Part shown: in pieces, positions 27,105 through 34,804 of the stretch
Numbering within the stretch: position 1 is the first letter of the stretch
How the letters are laid out: each line of letters opens with the position of its first letter
Origin: Catellatospora tritici
GTDB taxonomy: Bacteria; Actinomycetota; Actinomycetes; Mycobacteriales; Micromonosporaceae
Direction of reading: 5' to 3'
Assembly: GCF_019083965.1 (NCBI RefSeq)
Contig: NZ_JAHRCY010000004.1
Location: 203,236-267,235, forward strand
Length of the DNA stretch: 64,000 nucleotides
Program-made: the position numbers and the translations under genes
The notes under the pieces: generated by a model
The model's input: the letters and a program-made list of their open reading frames with translations, nothing else
Database searches by the model: none
Told to the model about the DNA's origin: nothing

Positions 27105-27129
27105 CCGCGAAACTCCTCTCGAATGTGAA

Positions 27130-27145
27130 CGGAAAGCGCTTTCCG
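27130..27145. promoter_or_regulatory. LacI-family operator of the pectinesterase gene
   Basis: Perfect 16-bp palindrome CGGAAAGCGCTTTCCG, centred on CGCG-like GCGC, the typical core of LacI/GalR-type operators. It lies 25 bases upstream of the pectinesterase start codon (minus strand). No LacI gene is in the window, so the regulator is encoded elsewhere. It could also affect the small membrane-protein gene starting at 27259. Confidence 0.7.
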
Positions 27146-27258
27146 TCGCACCGTACGCCCTCGGTTGCCGGACGTCAATCGATGTCGATGTCTTGAAAGG
27201 CCTTGTCGAGGTAGCCCTCGGATATGCGGCCCTGACTGCCGTCGGCATACTTCCGGGC

Positions 27259-27651
27259 ATGATCGAAACGCCGCCGGACCTCGTCGCCGTCCTCACGTAC
27301 AACCGCGCGCGCCGGGTCGCGCTGGTGACGCCGCTCGGGTGGAACGTGCCGTTCGCGGTGTCGCTGCTCGCGGTGGTGGTGTGGATCTTCACGGCCGGGC
27401 CGGGGTCTACCGGGCAGGGCTGGGGCGGTTTCCTGGGAATCGTCCTGGCGATCGTCGGGGGCGGTGCGCTGTTCCTGGCGACCTCGCTGGGGACCGTCGC
27501 AGCCGTGGTGATCGTGACGCACCGGCTCAGGTCGAAGGCGGTCGGCGCCTGGGCCGCGTTCGGCTTCGGCACGCTGGCGACCCTGCTGGGCTGGCTCGCC
27601 GTGCCGGTCGCCTGGGGTCTGTTCTTGCTGTGGCAGCACGTGACCGGGTAG
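27259..27651 (+). CDS. small membrane protein of unknown function
   Basis: 130 residues read from ATG at 27259; the ribosome site is weak. It has three hydrophobic segments (VPFAVSLLAVVVWIFTA, FLGIVLAIVGGGALFLATSLGTVAAVVIV, WAAFGFGTLATLLGWLAVPVAWGLFLLW), implying 3-4 membrane helices. I recognise no family motif. It is divergent from the pectinesterase and converges on the LAL regulator gene 52 bases away. Confidence 0.6.
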   Translation: MIETPPDLVAVLTYNRARRVALVTPLGWNVPFAVSLLAVVVWIFTAGPGSTGQGWGGFLGIVLAIVGGGALFLATSLGTVAAVVIVTHRLRSKAVGAWAAFGFGTLATLLGWLAVPVAWGLFLLWQHVTG

Positions 27652-27703
27652 GCGCCCCGTCGCCGGCGTCGTCAGGCGCTTCGCGAGTCCGACGGCCGCT
27701 GGC

Positions 27704-30646
27704 TCACCGGGCCCGGCTGCCGGGCCGGGCCGGGTCCGGGGTGACCAGGGTCGCCGCGTAGTCGCAGACGTCCGCACGGTCGCGGCAGCCGGTCTTCGCG
27801 ATCAGGCTGGCCACATGCTTTTCGACGGTACGGGGCGAGATGTACAGCCGCCGGGCGATCTGCGGGTTGCCGAGGCGGTCGGCGAGCTGGACGAGCACCT
27901 CGTACTCGCGGACGGTCACCCCGCGCTGGCGCAGGGGCGCCGGGATGTCGTCCCGTCCGTCACGGCGCTGAGCCACCCGCGCGCCGCTGCGGCGCAGCAG
28001 CGACCGGCACGCCCCGACCACAGCGGGCACTCCCGCCGCGTGGAAGAACTCCTCGGCGGTACGCAGCCAGGCCGCCGGCTCGCCCCACCCGTCCTCGATC
28101 GCGGCCTCGGCCGCCAACCGCAGGCCCAGCGCCCGCGCCATCGGGAACGGCGCCGCCGCGGCCTGGGCCGCCTCGAACGTGCGCGCGGCGTCGTCGGCGC
28201 GACCGGCCCGGCCCAGCAGGACCGCGTCGGCGAGCAGGAGGAAGTGCCGGTTCCAGCGCAGTTCGGCGGCCGGGGTGGCCGCCGCGGCCGCGTGGTCGGC
28301 CCCGTCCGCGCGTTCAGCCAGCACCTCCAGCAGGGTGTGCAGCCCGTAGCGGCCGGACAGGTAGTAGACCTGCGGATTGCCGATCTCCCACGCGGCCATC
28401 GTCGCCAGGTCGGCGGCGGCCAGGTCGCGGTCCTCCTCCAGCAGTGCGCACACCGCCCGGCACAGGCCCAGCGACAGCGGGTACAGCAGCGAGGCGGCGC
28501 CGCCCTCGCGGGTGAACGCCGCCAACTGGCGCTCCATGTCCTGCCGCCGACCGTGGTGGGCGGCCAGCGCCGCCGCGACCAGCAGCAGGTACCGGTGGTC
28601 GTGCGTGGTGCGCAGGCGGGCGGTGGCGTCCAGGCACCGGTCGATGATGTCCTGGGCCGCGCCCGGATCGGCGGTGAGCACCGCACTGAGGGCCAGCACG
28701 CTCTCGGCGTTGTGGCCGAGCACGATCGAACCGAGGTCGAAGGCGGCCTGGCGGGCTCGGCGCAGCCGCGCGGTGTCGCCGGTGCGCATGAAGTCGTTGA
28801 CGCCGAGCCGCAGCAGCGCCTCGACCCGCCATACGGGCAGGTCGTGCTGCTCGGCCAGGGCGAGCATGCGTTCCAGGTAGCGCTGGGCGGTGGCGAAACC
28901 GCGTTCGCGAGCCAGCAGCGCCAGCAGCTGCAGCGCCTGGCAGGCGACCTCGGGCAGCGAACCCTGCTCGGCCTGCTCGGCGGCGAGTCGGGCGAGGCGT
29001 TCGGAGTCGGCGCGCGGGTCGGATGTGGACGGGGTAGGGGAGCGGAAGACCAGGTGGGCTTCGATCACGGTGAGCGCGGCGGTGTGCTCCGGCCCGGCGG
29101 CTGTCGGCAGCAGCGACCGGGCGGCTTCGACCTGCGCGGTGGCGTCGTCGATACGGTCGACGGAGACCGCGGTCCAGGCCAGCCGCGTGTGCATGGCCAG
29201 CCGCCGGGCCGGGGCCAGCGGCGCGGCGCCGACCGCGGTCGTGGACTCGACCAGGGCCAACGCGTTGTCCAGACGCCCCTGCCCGGCGGTGGCGTAGATC
29301 AGCTGCTCGGCGACGGCGGGCCGCTCGTCGGCGGCGGCCAGGTGGTGCGCGCGTTCGAGCAGGGCCTCGGCGGTGCCGGTGGCGCCGCTGGCCAGGGCCC
29401 GGCAGCCGACCTGCGCGTAGTGCCGGGCCGCCGGGGCGGGCTGCCCGGCCTTGAGGTACAGGTCGGCCAGCAGCAGCCGGCGCTCGTCGGATGGCGCGGG
29501 ATCGGCCTGCTCCAGGGTCGCGGCCGCGGCCCGCGCGATCGAGGCGCTCTCACCCGGCATGAGGGCGGCGAGGATCGCGTCGGTGGTCAGCGCGTGGCGG
29601 AAGGTGTACCAGTCCGGTGCCGCCCCATCGGGGGTGATGAAGTACCCGTCCGCGGCCGCGCGCAGGTGGTGGAACAGTTGCCGCTCCTCGTGCCCGGTGA
29701 CCAGCCGCAGGGTCGGCAGCGCGAAGCGCTGCCCGAGGACGGCCGCCGTGATCAGCAGCTCACGCGTTTGCGGACCGAGCCGGTCGAGGCGGCGGCGGTA
29801 GTTCTGCACGATGGACGGCGGCACGGCCAGGCCGAGATCCCCGTCCAGGTGCCAGCCGCCGTCCGCGGGGCGCAGCGTGCCGGAGTCGACCATGTCGCTG
29901 AGCAGTTCCTCGATGAGGTACGGATTGCCCGCACCGTCGCGGACCAGCCGGTCCAGGACGGCGCCGGGCACCTCGTCGGCGGGCACGTCGAGGCAGGCGG
30001 CCGCGATCTGGCCGGTCTCCGCCGCGCTGAGCGCGGTCAACTGGCAGACCGTTGCGGCACGCCGCTGCCCGGCCGCGGTCGCCAGGTCGGCGGCCGGTCC
30101 CTGCTCCGGCCGTAGCGTCGCCACCACCGCTACCGGCAGGTCGGCGACGTTGTCGAGCAGGTACTCGACCACGGTCACGGTGTCCGGGTCGGCGTCGTGC
30201 AGGTCCTCCAGCGCCAGCAGGGTGCCGCCCTGCGCGCCCAGGACGGCCAGCAGCCGCAGCAGCGCCTCGGACAGTTCGAGCAGGTTGTCGGCTCGCTGGG
30301 CGGCCGCGGTGCGCCACTCGGGGACCAGCCGCGCCAACGCCGGGCGGTACGGGTCGAGGTCGGCGGTGTCGGGCGGCCCACCGGTGCGCATCAGCGCCGA
30401 CAGCGCCTCGGTCAGCGGCCGGAAGGCGACGTCGGCGCCGGTCGGGCTGCCGCGTCCGCGCAGCGTGCGCATCCCGGCGGCACTGGCCCGGTACAGGCAT
30501 TCGTTGACCAGGCGGGATTTGCCGATGCCCGCCTCGCCCAGCAGGAACGCGGCGCTGCCCCGTCCCTGCCGCGCACCGTCGACGGCCGCGTCGAGGACGC
30601 CGAGTTCCCGGCGCCTGCCGACGAGGAATGGTGACCTGGCAGGCAT
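27704..30646 (-). CDS. LuxR-family regulator with AAA ATPase domain (LAL)
   Basis: 980 residues. Walker A FLLGEAGIGKSRLVNE near residues 34-49 and Walker B LLALEDLHDADPD near 150 belong to the AAA_16/STAND domain. A long TPR-like helical middle (about 330-880) follows, then the C-terminal LuxR HTH: VTVREYEVLVQLADRLGNPQIARRLYISPRTVEKHVASLIAKTG. LAL proteins are cluster activators in actinomycetes. The gene lies 83 bases downstream of the class II lanthipeptide precursor gene on the same strand, so it may belong to that cluster's control. The ligand is unknown. Confidence 0.9.
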   Translation of the reverse strand: MPARSPFLVGRRRELGVLDAAVDGARQGRGSAAFLLGEAGIGKSRLVNECLYRASAAGMRTLRGRGSPTGADVAFRPLTEALSALMRTGGPPDTADLDPYRPALARLVPEWRTAAAQRADNLLELSEALLRLLAVLGAQGGTLLALEDLHDADPDTVTVVEYLLDNVADLPVAVVATLRPEQGPAADLATAAGQRRAATVCQLTALSAAETGQIAAACLDVPADEVPGAVLDRLVRDGAGNPYLIEELLSDMVDSGTLRPADGGWHLDGDLGLAVPPSIVQNYRRRLDRLGPQTRELLITAAVLGQRFALPTLRLVTGHEERQLFHHLRAAADGYFITPDGAAPDWYTFRHALTTDAILAALMPGESASIARAAAATLEQADPAPSDERRLLLADLYLKAGQPAPAARHYAQVGCRALASGATGTAEALLERAHHLAAADERPAVAEQLIYATAGQGRLDNALALVESTTAVGAAPLAPARRLAMHTRLAWTAVSVDRIDDATAQVEAARSLLPTAAGPEHTAALTVIEAHLVFRSPTPSTSDPRADSERLARLAAEQAEQGSLPEVACQALQLLALLARERGFATAQRYLERMLALAEQHDLPVWRVEALLRLGVNDFMRTGDTARLRRARQAAFDLGSIVLGHNAESVLALSAVLTADPGAAQDIIDRCLDATARLRTTHDHRYLLLVAAALAAHHGRRQDMERQLAAFTREGGAASLLYPLSLGLCRAVCALLEEDRDLAAADLATMAAWEIGNPQVYYLSGRYGLHTLLEVLAERADGADHAAAAATPAAELRWNRHFLLLADAVLLGRAGRADDAARTFEAAQAAAAPFPMARALGLRLAAEAAIEDGWGEPAAWLRTAEEFFHAAGVPAVVGACRSLLRRSGARVAQRRDGRDDIPAPLRQRGVTVREYEVLVQLADRLGNPQIARRLYISPRTVEKHVASLIAKTGCRDRADVCDYAATLVTPDPARPGSRAR

Positions 30647-30729
30647 CGGCCCACAATAGCAACGCCATCGAACAATGTGATTTCACAGCGGTGGCGGAGA
30701 TCCGCCACCGCCGCAACCGGCGCGGACGC

Positions 30730-30936
30730 CTAACAACCGACCGTCATGGTGAGCGGACTCGGCGACAGTGTCCACGAGTCGTACGCGGCCTGCGAACCGC
30801 TGATCGACTGCCCGGCCAGCAGCAGGGCCCGACCGCCGATCGGTCGGACCGCGCGCGGCAGCACTTCCCCAGCCGGGTGCTCGGCATCGGCGGCACCGGG
30901 GGTCTTCCACTGTCGAACCAGTTCTGCGTTACTCAT
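30730..30936 (-). CDS. lanA: class II lanthipeptide precursor (LanA), mersacidin/lichenicidin-like leader
   Basis: 68 residues from ATG at 30936. The leader begins MSNAELVRQWKTPG and continues to HPAGE, reminiscent of the WK-x-P ... NPAG leader of mersacidin/lichenicidin-type precursors but shorter. A GG (RPIGG, residues 34-35) is the likely cleavage site, leaving a core of about 33 residues with three early Ser (QSISGSQ), then DSWTLSPS and a C-terminal MTVGC. There is a single Cys at the very end, so only one thioether ring is possible; other Ser/Thr could become dehydro residues. The start codon lies inside the end of lanM (8-base overlap). The ribosome site is weak (GAAGGTG). Confidence 0.8.
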   Translation of the reverse strand: MSNAELVRQWKTPGAADAEHPAGEVLPRAVRPIGGRALLLAGQSISGSQAAYDSWTLSPSPLTMTVGC

Positions 30937-33799
30937 GGTTGGCACCTTCGGGGTGGAGGGACGGACGGGCGTGCAGCAGCAGCCCGGAGGGGACTTTCGT
31001 GGGGAAGCCGAGCCGCAGCAACCCCTGGCCGATGCCCGCGAGCCCGGTGAGCAGGCCCGGAGACGGCACCGCGTCGGGGGTGCCGCAGCGCGGCCCGAAA
31101 CGGTCTATCGCGGCCAGCAGCGCACTGGCCCGTTCGATCGGCACCGGGCCCATGGCGCCGAGCAGTTCCAGCACACCCGACTCGCCGTGGCAGAGGCAGT
31201 GGCTGTGCAGCACCGGCTGCCGCGCCACCCGGGAGACCACCTCGGCGGCGATCGCGGCGAGGTCGGGTTCGGCCATCGCCGCGGGGCTGTCGACGACGGC
31301 CAGGGCGAGGCCGGTGACGCCACGGCACCACGACAGCGGGCCGCCGGTCGCCGCGGCAGCCCGCCGGATGGCGGCCAGGCCTGTTGCCCGGCAGGCCGGA
31401 TCGCCGGCGACGGCGGCGTAGCGGGTCAGCGCCCAGCCGATGCCCACCGCGCCCTGGGCGAACCCGCGGTCGGCGGGCAGAGGCGCCTGCCGCAACCGCT
31501 GCGCCAGCCGGAACGCCGCGCCCCAGGCCACCGGGTTGGCGGTGAGCTCCCAGACGGCGGTCAGCGCCGCCAACCCGCCCGCCGCTCCGGTGACCACACC
31601 GGTCTCGTCGTCGGCGTCCTCGGTCGCGGCCGTGAGCTCGACGGCGTGGCGGGCCCAGGTGGCCACGTCGGGATCGGACAGCAGCACCGACAGCTGGCTC
31701 AGCGCGTACGCGATGCCGCCCAGGCCCGCGAACGCTCCGGTCCCGACGATGCCCAGTTGCTCAGGCCGGGCACCCAGCGAGCCGAGCAGGCCCGGCACCG
31801 GTCGCAGTGCCTGGTGGGCCACGTCGGCGTACCGGTCGATGCCGGTGACCTGGGCGAGCTGGGCCAGGAACAGCGCGGTGCCGCAGTAGCCGGTGCCCAG
31901 GCTCGCGCCCAGCGGCGCCAACTGCCAATGCCGGTCGTCCTGCAGTTCCAACCCGAGCCAGAAGGCACCGCCTGCCTCGCGGTAGGCCCGCGCCACGATC
32001 TGGTCGCCGATGCCGCGCGCCGCGGCCAGGACCAGTTCGGTGTCCGGGGCCAGCGCCGCCGCCGGGGCGGTCACCGTGGTGTCCACCGTGTGCGGGTCGG
32101 CGGGCGTACGCGTGGCCATGGCCGCCCGGATGATCCATTCCTGGTCGGCCAGGTCGACCTCGTTGGTGGCGGCGATGTTGCGCAGCACCGACGCCAGCCC
32201 CGGCTCGGGCAGCACGCCGTCGAACCTGCGTCCGGTCGCGCTGAACAGGTCGACCGAGTCCGGCCGGGTGGTGAAGTAGGGGATGTCACCGTCGCGCAGC
32301 TGACTGATCTCGTCGTCGACGACCCGGGCGAGCAGGTCGTCGCCGGGTCCGTGCTCGTGCAGCGTCCGCAATACCCCTTCCAGGTCCTCGGCGTCGCCCA
32401 GCAGAGTCGGATGGGTCGACTCGTCGAGCAGTTCGCCGTAGAGCCTGGTGGCTCGCAGCACCACCCGGATCTCGCAGTCGGCCGCGTCGGTGACCAGCTC
32501 GGCCAGCTCGCGGCCGCCGCGCGCGAGCTGGGCGTGCCCGGCGGCGAACCCGGCCAGCACCTGGGCGGTGAACTCGCCCGGGTCGGCGTCGACCCCGTCC
32601 AGCGTGGGCCGGTTGGCCGCCCCGGCGAAAGCCAGTGGGCGGCGTATCAGCCGCATGCTGTCAGTGCCGGGGTCCAGCCAGTCCACCCCGTCGAACGGCA
32701 GGTTCCCGCCGCGGTCCCCGCCGAGACCGGAGAAGTCCAGGGCCGTGTCCTGGCCGATGACGACCCGTGGCAGCAGCGCCAACCGGTACACCGACGCCAC
32801 CAGCGCCCGCGCGGCCGGATCCTGTCCCGGCGGGGCCAGCGACGGATGGAACAGGGTCTCCACGTCGATGAGCACCGGCTGGTCCCCGCAGGCGATCAGG
32901 TTCTCGTAGTGGATGTCGGTGCCGTCGAGAGCGCGCAGCAGCGCCAGCAGCGCACCCTGGCGGAAGTAGAACCGCCGCACTCCGGCCCGGTCGACGCAGG
33001 GTGCCTGTTCGACGTAGGCCGTCCAGCCGTACCCGGGCCGCGCCACCACCGCCGGGACCCGCAGCTCGTCACCGATCCCGGCGCCGAACCAGGCCAGCAC
33101 GGCCGCGAACAGGCCGTCCACCGCCAGTGACCGCGGCTTGTAGACGACCCGGGCGCCGGAGGCGAACCGCAGCACGGCGACGGACCGCCCGCCCTGATGA
33201 CCGTCGCCCGCGCCGGTGTGTACCGAGGTCAGCGCACCGGGATCGGCGCCGAGCAGCTTGGCGACGAGATCAGCCCGGTCCGCGGCCAGCCGGTCCAGCA
33301 GCTCCGCGAAAGCGTCGACCGCCCGCAGGCAGGTGCGGCCCAGGACCCGGGCCAGCGCCGGATACTCGCCGAACAGGGTGGACAAGCCGGTGGGGCGGCT
33401 CAGGCGGGCGACGAAGTCGGCGAACCGCTGCTGCGGGCTGTCGCCGGTCAGCCGACCGGTCACCCGCATCACGTGCAGTTCCAGCACGAGGGTACGGGCC
33501 GCCAGCCGGGTCAGCCGCGCCGTCAGGGTCTGCTCGAACCCGGTCCGCACCGCCGCCAGGTCCACCTCGGACCATTCGCCGCGGGCCAGCAGGTCACCGG
33601 CCCGGCGCACCAGCGGCGACACGACCGGAGAAAGGTCATCGGCCGTGGCCGCGATCGGGCGGTGGGTCAGGGCCTCGCCGATGAACACGGCCCAGTCCGG
33701 GGTACCGGCTTCGGCGCGATCGTGGGCCGAGACCCCGCGGCTCCACCACGGTGCCGTCGGGTCGGTCGTCGCGGAATCGGGCGCTTCGATCGTGCTCAT
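30929..33799 (-). CDS. lanM: class II lanthionine synthetase LanM
   Basis: 956 residues, ATG at 33799 overlapping the SARP stop (ATGA). The N-terminal dehydratase (DUF4135, about residues 100-480) has RFASGARVVYKPRSL, DIHYENLIACGDQPVLIDVETLFHP. The C-terminal LanC-like cyclase (about 600-950) has the zinc ligands Cys825 (SWCRG), Cys870 and His871 (LCHGESG). The enzyme phosphorylates and eliminates Ser/Thr in the precursor, then forms the thioether. The precursor gene starts inside the last codons of this gene. No dedicated transporter/protease (LanT) is adjacent. Confidence 0.95.
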   Translation of the reverse strand: MSTIEAPDSATTDPTAPWWSRGVSAHDRAEAGTPDWAVFIGEALTHRPIAATADDLSPVVSPLVRRAGDLLARGEWSEVDLAAVRTGFEQTLTARLTRLAARTLVLELHVMRVTGRLTGDSPQQRFADFVARLSRPTGLSTLFGEYPALARVLGRTCLRAVDAFAELLDRLAADRADLVAKLLGADPGALTSVHTGAGDGHQGGRSVAVLRFASGARVVYKPRSLAVDGLFAAVLAWFGAGIGDELRVPAVVARPGYGWTAYVEQAPCVDRAGVRRFYFRQGALLALLRALDGTDIHYENLIACGDQPVLIDVETLFHPSLAPPGQDPAARALVASVYRLALLPRVVIGQDTALDFSGLGGDRGGNLPFDGVDWLDPGTDSMRLIRRPLAFAGAANRPTLDGVDADPGEFTAQVLAGFAAGHAQLARGGRELAELVTDAADCEIRVVLRATRLYGELLDESTHPTLLGDAEDLEGVLRTLHEHGPGDDLLARVVDDEISQLRDGDIPYFTTRPDSVDLFSATGRRFDGVLPEPGLASVLRNIAATNEVDLADQEWIIRAAMATRTPADPHTVDTTVTAPAAALAPDTELVLAAARGIGDQIVARAYREAGGAFWLGLELQDDRHWQLAPLGASLGTGYCGTALFLAQLAQVTGIDRYADVAHQALRPVPGLLGSLGARPEQLGIVGTGAFAGLGGIAYALSQLSVLLSDPDVATWARHAVELTAATEDADDETGVVTGAAGGLAALTAVWELTANPVAWGAAFRLAQRLRQAPLPADRGFAQGAVGIGWALTRYAAVAGDPACRATGLAAIRRAAAATGGPLSWCRGVTGLALAVVDSPAAMAEPDLAAIAAEVVSRVARQPVLHSHCLCHGESGVLELLGAMGPVPIERASALLAAIDRFGPRCGTPDAVPSPGLLTGLAGIGQGLLRLGFPTKVPSGLLLHARPSLHPEGANHE

Positions 33800-34572
33800 C
33801 GGCCTGCCCCGACCGGGTTCCAGTCGATCGTCGGATCGCCGGCGAGGATCTGACGGTGCAGGTGCTGCAGGACCCGGCCGGGGTCCACGCCGAGCTCGTC
33901 GGCGAGCATGTCGCGCACCGAGCGGAACACCGCCAGGGCCTCTCCACGCCGCCCACACCGGTGCAGCGCCAGCATCAACTGCGCGTGGAAACGCTCGCGC
34001 AGCGCGTACTCGGCGGTCAGTCGCGGCAGCTCCGCCGACAGCTGCTCGTGTCGGCCCAGCCGCAGGTCGGCTTCGACCCGCCACTCCAGCAGCTGTGCTC
34101 GCAGCTCGGCCGGGTGGTCGCGATGCTCACGCCGCAGCCGGGGACAGTCGATGTCGGCCAGCGGGTCACCGCGCCACATGCTCAGGGCCAGCCGGAACCG
34201 GTCGGCGGCCGCGACCCAGTCGCCCTCACGGGCGGCCGCGCGGCCCTGCTCGTACAGCAGCTCGAACCGGCGCAGGTCCAGCTCGTCGTCGGCGATGTCG
34301 ATGAGGTACCCGGCGGGCCTGGTCACGATCCGGGCCCTGATCGCGGGCCCCAGCCGCTGGCGCAGGCGGTTGACCGCCGAGTGCAGCGAGGCCCGGTCAC
34401 GTTCGGGGGCGTGTGCGCCACCGCAGATGGACGCGCTCAGCTCCGAAGCCGGAACCACCTGCCGCAGCCGCAGCAGCAGCGCCGCGAGCAGCGTCCGCTG
34501 CTGCGCCGCCGGGACGGGGACCTCGGTGGCGCCATCGCGCACCAGCAGCGGCCCGAGCAGCCCGAACTCCAT
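33796..34572 (-). CDS. SARP-family transcriptional activator (short form)
   Basis: 258 residues from ATG at 34572, preceded by GGGGAGGT. The N-terminal OmpR-like winged helix (FGLLGPLLVRDG ... RQRTLLAALLLRLRQVV ... SLHSAVNRLRQRLGP ... GYLIDI) is followed by the bacterial transcriptional activation domain (DDELDLRRFELLYEQGRAAAREGDWVAAADRF to the C-terminus). This is the minimal SARP architecture (ActII-ORF4/RedD class). It is translationally coupled to lanM and is therefore probably the activator of the class II lanthipeptide genes. Confidence 0.92.
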   Translation of the reverse strand: MEFGLLGPLLVRDGATEVPVPAAQQRTLLAALLLRLRQVVPASELSASICGGAHAPERDRASLHSAVNRLRQRLGPAIRARIVTRPAGYLIDIADDELDLRRFELLYEQGRAAAREGDWVAAADRFRLALSMWRGDPLADIDCPRLRREHRDHPAELRAQLLEWRVEADLRLGRHEQLSAELPRLTAEYALRERFHAQLMLALHRCGRRGEALAVFRSVRDMLADELGVDPGRVLQHLHRQILAGDPTIDWNPVGAGR

Positions 34573-34650
34573 GACGACCTCCCCACCGGACTTGCTGCTA
34601 CGCAGTGGTGCCAATGTGCCAGCCGCGACACCCCCCGCGCATGGGGGCCG

Positions 34651-34680
34651 CGCCCCCATATTCGCGCCCCCACATTCGCG
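34651..34680. repeat. 16-bp direct repeat, two copies at 14-bp period
   Basis: CGCCCCCATATTCGCG (34651-34666) and CGCCCCCACATTCGCG (34665-34680) differ at one base and share two. The first copy also forms an 8-bp hairpin with ATGGGGGC at 34641-34648. They lie in the divergent promoter region of the two SARP genes and are probably regulator binding sites; which protein binds is unknown. Confidence 0.5.
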
Positions 34681-34698
34681 CTCGCGTATGCCGCCCGG

Positions 34699-34728
34699 CG
34701 GTGAGCGCGCGGTGAGCGGGCGGTGAGC
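34699..34728 (+). promoter_or_regulatory. SARP binding site: three direct repeats at 11-bp spacing plus -10 box
   Basis: CGGTGAGC occurs at 34699, 34710 and 34721, exactly 11 bp apart (one helical turn). A -10-like TACCGT at 34738-34743 follows the last repeat by 9 bases. SARP activators of the ActII-ORF4/DnrI type bind direct heptamers at 11-bp spacing with the last repeat about 8 bp from the -10. This promoter would drive the AfsR-like gene at 34805, about 55 bases downstream. Confidence 0.75.
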
Positions 34729-34804
34729 ACCGCTTCCTACCGTCGCCTTGCCGCCAGCCGACCGGCGCGACGGCCCGAACGCGAGACCAGGCAGGAGGCT
34801 CACC

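Noticed and set aside
27815..30115. Plus-strand open frame of about 766 codons opposite the LAL regulator
   Set aside because: Antisense shadow: no motifs, Gly/Arg/Val-rich, and the other strand has an intact ATPase and HTH.
30746..33130. Plus-strand open frame of about 794 codons opposite lanA/lanM
   Set aside because: Antisense shadow of the lanM gene; the minus-strand product has complete dehydratase and cyclase motifs.
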